DNA of 64,000 nt, taken from assembly GCF_009930815.1 (NCBI RefSeq), contig NZ_CP022222.1, forward strand, positions 1,902,501 to 1,966,500, written 5' to 3'. Below the pieces are notes generated by a model. The model was not told the origin of the DNA. It did no database searches and worked only from the letters and a program-made list of their open reading frames with translations. Of this stretch, positions 59,392 to 64,000 are shown piece after piece. Position 1 is the stretch's first letter; each line of letters begins with the position of its first letter. A program made the translations under genes and the position numbers. Source of the stretch: Bradyrhizobium sp. CCBAU 051011. GTDB taxonomy: Bacteria > Pseudomonadota > Alphaproteobacteria > Rhizobiales > Xanthobacteraceae.

Positions 59392-60576
59392 CTAGTGCAT
59401 CGTGCCGCCGGGCTGGCCGGCGTCGAAGACACCGATTTGCCGACCGATATTCACGCCGGTCTGCACACCCTGGCCGATCTTCTTCAGCACGCTCCAGAAG
59501 CTCTGCAGCTCCATCTCCGTCGGCGGCGCTTCCGCGGCAGACTGGAAGCCGGGCTGACCGGCGCTGAAAATGCCCAGTTGTTTACCGATATCCAGGCCGG
59601 TCTGCGCACCCTGACCGATCTTCTTCAGCACACTCCAGAAGCTCTGCAGCTCCATATCCGTCGGCGGCGTTGCCGCGGCAGGCTGGAAGCCGGGCTGACC
59701 GGCTTCGAAGACGCCGAGCTGGCGGCCGACATTCACACCGGTCTGCACGCCCCGGCCGATCTTCTTCAGCACGCTCCAGAAGCTCTGCAGCTCCATGTCC
59801 GTCGGCGGTGCTTCCGCGGCGGCGGGCTGGAAGCCGGGCTGACCGGCGTCGAAGACCCCGAGCTGGCGACCGACATTTACACCCGTCTGCACACCCCGAC
59901 CGATCTTCTTCAGCACGCTCCAGAAGCTCTGCAGCTCCATATCCGTTGGCGGCGCTTCCGCGGCGGGCTGGAAGCCCGGCTGACCGGCGTCGAAGACGCC
60001 GAGCTGGCGACCAACATTCACGCCGGTCTGCACACCCCGGCCGATCTTCTTCAGCACGCTCCAGAAGCTCTGCAGCTCCATATCCGTCGGCGGCGCTTCC
60101 GCGGCGGCAGGCTGGAAGCCGGGCTGACCGGCGTCGAAGACGCCGAGCTGGCGACCGACATTCACACCGGTCTGCACACCGCGGCCGATCTTCTTCAGCA
60201 CGCTCCAGAAGCTCTGCAGCTCCATATCCGTCGGCGGTGCTTCCGCGGCGGCAGGCTGGAAGCCGGGCTGGCCGGCGCTGAAAATGCCCAGTTGTTTACC
60301 GATATCCAGGCCGGTCTGCGCACCCTGACCGATCTTCTTCAGCACGCTCCAGAAGCTCTGCAGCTCCATGTCCGTTGGTTGAGCCGTGTCTGGTCCGGTG
60401 GAGAATGGCAGGAACCCGCCGCCAACCTTGCCCACGATACCACCGACATTTTTCCCGGTCTTGCCGCCGATCAGGCCGCCGATCAATCTTCCGGCGGCGC
60501 CGCCGAGGATGGAGCCGAATATCCCTTGCGGATCCAATTGACTGTAGTCTTCAATTCCTTGCTGCGTTCCATTCAT
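59392..60576 (-). CDS. Seven-repeat amphipathic protein with glycine-zipper N-terminus (candidate peptide precursor)
   Basis: A 394-residue protein not known to me. Residues 1-18 are a polar head (MNGTQQGIEDYSQLDPQG). Residues 19-57 form a glycine zipper (GIFGSILGGAAGRLIGGLIG and on). Residues 67-394 are seven tandem repeats of 48, 48, 47, 48, 47, 47 and 43 residues. Each opens with PTDMELQSFWSVLKKIG, continues with a GxxxG-rich amphipathic segment (RGVQTGVNVGRQLGVF or QGAQTGLDIGKQLGIF), and ends with a Pro/Ala linker (AGQPGFQPAAAEAP). The helical part is cationic and resembles antimicrobial helices. AAGGAGG precedes ATG 60576. No Sec signal. Cleavage in the linkers by the downstream subtilisin would free seven peptides; alternatively it is a structural repeat protein. 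Confidence 0.85.
   Translation of the reverse strand: MNGTQQGIEDYSQLDPQGIFGSILGGAAGRLIGGLIGGKTGKNVGGIVGKVGGGFLPFSTGPDTAQPTDMELQSFWSVLKKIGQGAQTGLDIGKQLGIFSAGQPGFQPAAAEAPPTDMELQSFWSVLKKIGRGVQTGVNVGRQLGVFDAGQPGFQPAAAEAPPTDMELQSFWSVLKKIGRGVQTGVNVGRQLGVFDAGQPGFQPAAEAPPTDMELQSFWSVLKKIGRGVQTGVNVGRQLGVFDAGQPGFQPAAAEAPPTDMELQSFWSVLKKIGRGVQTGVNVGRQLGVFEAGQPGFQPAAATPPTDMELQSFWSVLKKIGQGAQTGLDIGKQLGIFSAGQPGFQSAAEAPPTEMELQSFWSVLKKIGQGVQTGVNIGRQIGVFDAGQPGGTMH
59401..60378. repeat. Seven tandem in-frame repeats of about 144 bp
   Basis: The DNA behind the protein repeats: units of 144, 144, 141, 144, 141, 141 and 129 bases, with very high identity and all length changes in multiples of three. Units 1 and 6 share one variant (QGAQTGLDIGKQLGIFS) and units 2-5 another, showing block duplication or gene conversion. 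Confidence 0.93.
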
Positions 60577-60728
60577 GAGTAAAGCCTCCTTCAATATGTT
60601 GCCTGGCCCGCAAGCGACGCGCGCCTACGGTGCAGGACCTGGATCACTTCGCGTACGAAGGTGAGGCTGATGTTACGCGCATGATCGTGATCCAAGTGTC
60701 ATGCGGAGCGTGAAAGTAGCGTCAAAGT

Positions 60729-61499
60729 CTATGGCACCGTGCAAGTTGAGTGAGGCGGACGCGAATTGTCAGTGCGGAACATGCGCCTGATGTCGCGCTG
60801 CAATTGTTCGGTTTCCCCTTCCGGCACAGCGCGAACTTCCTTCCACAGCACCGTGCGGCAAAGATCGTACTGACGCAAAGCGTCCGCCCGGCGGCCCTGC
60901 TGCGCATAACAGCGCATCAATATGCGGTGCATGTCCTCCTGCAGTGGATCGATTGCAAGAATACGCAACGCAAGGGCGATGGCGATGTCCATTCGCTCGC
61001 GCCCGCCGGCGTCCAGCAGGCCAACAACGGCCCGCATGGCTTGCATCCGGAGGCGCTGGCGCTCGGCAGACAGCCAGGCTTCAAACGCACATGAGGTTGA
61101 GCTGATGCCATCGAGAAGTTCGCCGCGATAAAGCGCTGCCGCTCGCGCCAGCCGTTCGGGGTCCCCTTCCTTCAGGAGTTGTTCGAATTCCCCGACATCG
61201 GTCTTGACGGCGTCCGGACAGATGCGGATGTCACCGCGATCCACCGAGATCACGTCGGCGTATTGCGGCAGCACACGGCGCAATGTGAGCAGGGCCTGTC
61301 GAAGGCTGGCGCGCGCGCGATCTGCAAAGTGTCCGTCCCACAGCAGCGAAGCGAGCTTGCCGCGTGAAATGCCGCGAGGGGAGCTGAGGGCTACATAGCC
61401 TAGAAGCGTCGCGGCCTTTCGACTCGGGATCGATACCGACTCGCCGGAGACCTGCATTACCTCGACGCCGCCGAACAGATTGATCTGCAGCAGAGGCAT
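60729..61499 (-). CDS. BTAD (SARP-like) transcription activator
   Basis: A 256-residue regulator. The N-terminal winged helix (about 1-95) reads LQINLFGGVEVMQVSGESVS, then RGKLASLLWDGHFADRARAS and LRQALLTLRRVLPQ. The bacterial transcriptional activator domain follows (about 100-245): FEQLLKEGDPERLARAAALY, GELLDGISSTSCAFEAWLSA, and TPR-like ILMRCYAQQGRRADALRQYD. SARP/BTAD proteins commonly activate adjacent biosynthetic genes. It lies 152 bases upstream of the repeat-protein gene on the same strand, so it likely controls the repeat-protein, propeptide-like and protease genes. Confidence 0.88.
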   Translation of the reverse strand: MPLLQINLFGGVEVMQVSGESVSIPSRKAATLLGYVALSSPRGISRGKLASLLWDGHFADRARASLRQALLTLRRVLPQYADVISVDRGDIRICPDAVKTDVGEFEQLLKEGDPERLARAAALYRGELLDGISSTSCAFEAWLSAERQRLRMQAMRAVVGLLDAGGRERMDIAIALALRILAIDPLQEDMHRILMRCYAQQGRRADALRQYDLCRTVLWKEVRAVPEGETEQLQRDIRRMFRTDNSRPPHSTCTVP

Positions 61500-61836
61500 G
61501 TCATGACCCTCAGTTAATAACTGACCCGAAGCAGTTCGATACCGAGCAATTACTTATCAGCATGATCGTCCACAAATGGGACGCCGCCACCTGTAAAAAC
61601 GTCGGCGGCCAGGACCGAGATACTTCTGACAATCCTACAACCTTAGTTAGACAAGACAATGGACCACCTCATATCTTTTTAGTGATTGCAAGTTTCCTTC
61701 GATAGTGAACTGCTTCATATGCGCGAGGTTGCGTATGCAAAGCTGTCTGATCGCATCGGCCGTCACGAGCGCATGACTCTCACCCTCAAAAGGACGCGAC
61801 ACGTCCACGCGGCTTCAACGGTCTGCAGCGCCGGAT
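61500..61836. other. AT-richer intergenic stretch
   Basis: About 340 bases with visibly lower GC than the surroundings (for example 61630-61720), upstream of the BTAD gene and next to the transposase remnant. It probably holds the BTAD promoter. No supported gene; composition suggests acquired DNA. Confidence 0.5.
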
Positions 61837-62140
61837 CGCTTCGACGCCTTGGTTGGTGAGTTCAACACAGAGCCGCCGCATGAAGCGCTCGACACGAAGT
61901 GTCCCAACAAACTCAACACGAACTCACCACGCCGCTACGACGGGTTGCCCGAACCGGCTTATCCGTTCCATGATCGCGACGGGTCGTCACAGCATGCGAT
62001 CGCCTCCATCGGCACACGAAAAACCTCTTCACCCGTGCTGACCGGCCAAAGGCTTGGCATCACAGAAAACGCCAGCACTGCTCGCCAGCTTCATGCACTT
62101 TAATTTCGGGTACTTTGACTTGGAGCACAGACGATGGCGG
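61837..62140 (+). pseudogene. C-terminal remnant of an IS481-type transposase
   Basis: In one frame RFDALVGEFNTEPPHEALDT, then YDGLPEPAYPFHDRD and LTGQRLGI; after a frame change near 62095, SFMHFNFGYFDLEHRRW. This is the end of an IS481/IS3-like integrase core (the EFNxERPHEAL and GYFDLE motifs). The first two-thirds, with two of the DDE residues, is missing and the frame is broken, so it is dead. It marks past mobile-element activity between the two regulator genes. Confidence 0.75.
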
Positions 62141-62371
62141 AGAGGGAGCGATTGCCGCGCGGCTCAGACAAATCAAATAAAATCAGCGACTTATTGTACG
62201 CCCGATTGCTGCGCGTGTGTACCAGCCGCGTATCCCGAGTTCGGATGCGGTCGGGCATAGCGTGTGGTCCTATATCCTTCGAACGCTTTTTGAGCACTCA
62301 CGCGCGTCCAAAAGCGGGAAACGGGACCGTTCATCGGCAAGGCATAGTCACCAAGCACATGAAGTTGCCGC

Positions 62372-64000
62372 TCACTTTGATCGTCGACGCAAATTACGGG
62401 CTGCTTCGATGTGCCAGGACATCCCCATTGCCTCAAACAGGCCCTCTGCCTGGTCTAGCAGTTCGGCTACGTGCTCATGTTCTCCGCGAGCAGCGCGCAT
62501 CTCGGCGTCACAGAGCTGCGTGATCGCAATCTCATGGCGCGCTCCTCTGGCAAGAGCGTTCTTCATCGCCAGAGCGAGATATATTTCCGGCGAAGTCCGG
62601 CCGTGTCCGGCAGCCGAGGCGCGAGCCATCGCGCGATAGGCCATGGCTTCGCCCAACCGATCATGCTGTCGACTGCGCAACACCGCGCGCGCCGCGTGAT
62701 GCCTCGCCTGCTGCCATCGTTCACTTTCAACCAAGCCGTCTGCCAACCAACCATGATTCAACGAGACAAACAGTCCTCGATTACGCTTCTCAAGCCATGA
62801 CGTGGCATCTACGATCGCCTGCAACGATTTCTGGGATCTTTGCGTCATCCAACTCGCATATCCGCCCAATGAAAGGCTCTGCGCATACAAATACAGGCTC
62901 TTCACCCGCTCCGCGACATGCTGGCCCTTCACCGCGGATGTTCGCGCGTCCTCCCAGCGGCCCTGCCACAAGCTGACGGCGCTTCGCAAACATAAAACCG
63001 ATGCCTCAACCTCATGGCCCGAGTTCTGAACTGCATCCAATGCTTCCTCGAAACATGCGTGTGCCTGCTCGAACAGCCCACGGTCACCGAGCACCGATGC
63101 TTTGCAAGCCAACGAATAAGCAAGTGCAACGGCGGGCCGGCCGCTTTTGCGGAATTGGCGCTTTATCGAGATTGCCTCGTCAAGCAGTACGAGGGACTTG
63201 TCGTATTCCGCGGCCGCCGCGCAGGCCTGCCCCAATACCGCTTGAATTTGCACAGCAAGCGGTTCGTCGCCGACGGCCGTGGCACGCGCAAGCGCGGTTT
63301 CCAAACAGCTTGTAGCATAAGCCAGTTCCCCTAGCGCATAGTTGATATTTCCGACCCAGTATTCAGCCCGTGCAAGCGCGCGCTGATCCTGGCGAGCAGT
63401 CGCAAGGACGACGGCACGTTGCAGGAACTGAAGCTGATCCCTTGACGGATCAAATACGCAGGCCAAAGCCAGCCGTTGCGCGATAGAGAGCCAACGTTCA
63501 TAGTTTTCTTGAGAAGAATCCGGATCGAGAGCAGAGAGAGCAGCACCATATTGTATTTGGGCACGGTCCAAAGCCGAGGCGGCGGCCGCTTTATCTCCCG
63601 CGGCCTCAGCGTACTGAGCGGCCTCGACCACCTGCCCGCATGCGCCGTAGTGATATGCAAGTAGCTCCCAGGCTTCTTCTTGCGCGCCCGACGGCCCGTC
63701 TTCTTTCAGCGTGTCAGCGATACGTTTATGCAGTGCATTGCGCTGGCGCAGACCGACTGAGTCGTAGATCACATCGCGCGCAATGCCGTGCTTGAATCGA
63801 AGGGTTCCCGATTGCTCGCCAGGAAAAATGATATCTTGCACAGCGAGCGTTGCGACAAGTGGATGATTTCCCCCACAGCCAGTGAGCCTTTCAAGCAGCC
63901 AGATGGGAATGACATTGCCAATGACGGCTGCCGTGCGAACCAGATCAATCTGCTCGGGCTGCAGTCGCTCGACACGGGATTCTATGAGCTTGTCCAACCA
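62372..64000 (-). CDS. AAA/TPR signalling regulator (5' end outside window)
   Basis: The minus-strand frame is open to the window edge, so at least 542 residues are visible and the N-terminus is missing. It begins in the lid part of a STAND/AAA ATPase (LQPEQIDLVRTAAVIGNVIP, then LRFKHGIARDVIYDSVGLRQ), followed by many TPR-like helical repeats (about 110-510). This is the C-terminal layout of large regulators and class III cyclases that carry an AAA-TPR tail; the missing part could be a BTAD, a cyclase or a winged helix. It lies upstream of the BTAD gene on the same strand and may share the same circuit. Confidence 0.8.
   Translation of the reverse strand, partial: WLDKLIESRVERLQPEQIDLVRTAAVIGNVIPIWLLERLTGCGGNHPLVATLAVQDIIFPGEQSGTLRFKHGIARDVIYDSVGLRQRNALHKRIADTLKEDGPSGAQEEAWELLAYHYGACGQVVEAAQYAEAAGDKAAAASALDRAQIQYGAALSALDPDSSQENYERWLSIAQRLALACVFDPSRDQLQFLQRAVVLATARQDQRALARAEYWVGNINYALGELAYATSCLETALARATAVGDEPLAVQIQAVLGQACAAAAEYDKSLVLLDEAISIKRQFRKSGRPAVALAYSLACKASVLGDRGLFEQAHACFEEALDAVQNSGHEVEASVLCLRSAVSLWQGRWEDARTSAVKGQHVAERVKSLYLYAQSLSLGGYASWMTQRSQKSLQAIVDATSWLEKRNRGLFVSLNHGWLADGLVESERWQQARHHAARAVLRSRQHDRLGEAMAYRAMARASAAGHGRTSPEIYLALAMKNALARGARHEIAITQLCDAEMRAARGEHEHVAELLDQAEGLFEAMGMSWHIEAARNLRRRSK

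Noticed and set aside
59401..60378. CRISPR array
   Set aside because: Units are about 144 bp, contiguous and in frame, with no variable spacers.
59317..60582. 421-residue plus-strand repetitive frame opposite the repeat protein
   Set aside because: It is the reverse complement of the tandem repeat. The minus strand has the ribosome site, start and amphipathic helix pattern.
62134..62160. tRNA-Ser gene
   Set aside because: Only about a dozen bases resemble a serine tRNA 3' end; no T-loop GGTTCGAATCC, anticodon arm or full cloverleaf is present.

Overview
The window is high-GC DNA from an alphaproteobacterium, most likely Bradyrhizobium or a close relative such as Rhodopseudomonas. The reasons are a CheA fused to a receiver domain, FlbT next to a large flagellin, FixJ-like regulators, a DUF1127 protein, many outward-facing ABC operons, and dispersed palindromic repeats of the kind common in Bradyrhizobiaceae. 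This is inference from gene content; no rRNA or tRNA gene is present to confirm it.

Layout. 1-1527: the end of a HAMP-GAF adenylate/guanylate cyclase. 1804-3246: an IS110/IS1111-type insertion sequence flanked by palindromic repeats. 3398-16908: small metabolic and regulatory genes (DUF1127, tautomerase, winged-helix/TPR regulator, methyltransferase, hydrolase, orphan membrane-fusion protein, a dead outer-membrane barrel gene, a caspase-like protein lacking its catalytic dyad, a 576-residue protein with a DCDTT motif, a secreted nuclease, an aminotransferase). 15817-19837: an Fe3+/putrescine-type ABC importer. 20007-22124: oligopeptidase B. 22234-30171: a minus-strand catabolic operon (solute-binding protein, ATPase, permease, IlvD/Edd dehydratase, SMP-30 lactonase, RraA-like protein, semialdehyde dehydrogenase), with a divergent GntR regulator and a perfect 20-bp palindrome between them. 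The enzyme set fits non-phosphorylative sugar-acid breakdown.

31214-35927 is a two-component cluster: a stand-alone receiver, a hybrid kinase with three PAS domains, and a FixJ-like regulator. 36062-36768 holds two decayed genes. 36837-48796 is a motility and signalling region: PilZ-like protein, cheR, cheY, cheW, hybrid cheA, flbT, a 664-residue flagellin, more receivers, a Crp/Fnr regulator and a LuxR regulator with an unusual N-terminus. 49269-56855 holds a frameshifted secreted protein, a GH3 enzyme, a His-rich secreted protein, a beta-lactamase-fold hydrolase, and an operon of Sel1 protein, membrane-fusion protein, FtsX/MacB-like permease and LolD/MacB-like ATPase.

57081-64000 is the most unusual part. 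On the minus strand lie a large AAA/TPR regulator (cut by the window edge), a BTAD (SARP-like) activator, a 394-residue protein made of a glycine-zipper N-terminus followed by seven near-identical 43-48 residue cationic amphipathic repeats, a 76-residue protein resembling a subtilase propeptide, and a subtilisin-like protease with an intact catalytic triad. The arrangement suggests a multi-copy peptide precursor that is cut by a dedicated protease whose propeptide-like partner is encoded separately. I do not recognise it as a described system. An IS481-type transposase remnant lies between the two regulators.
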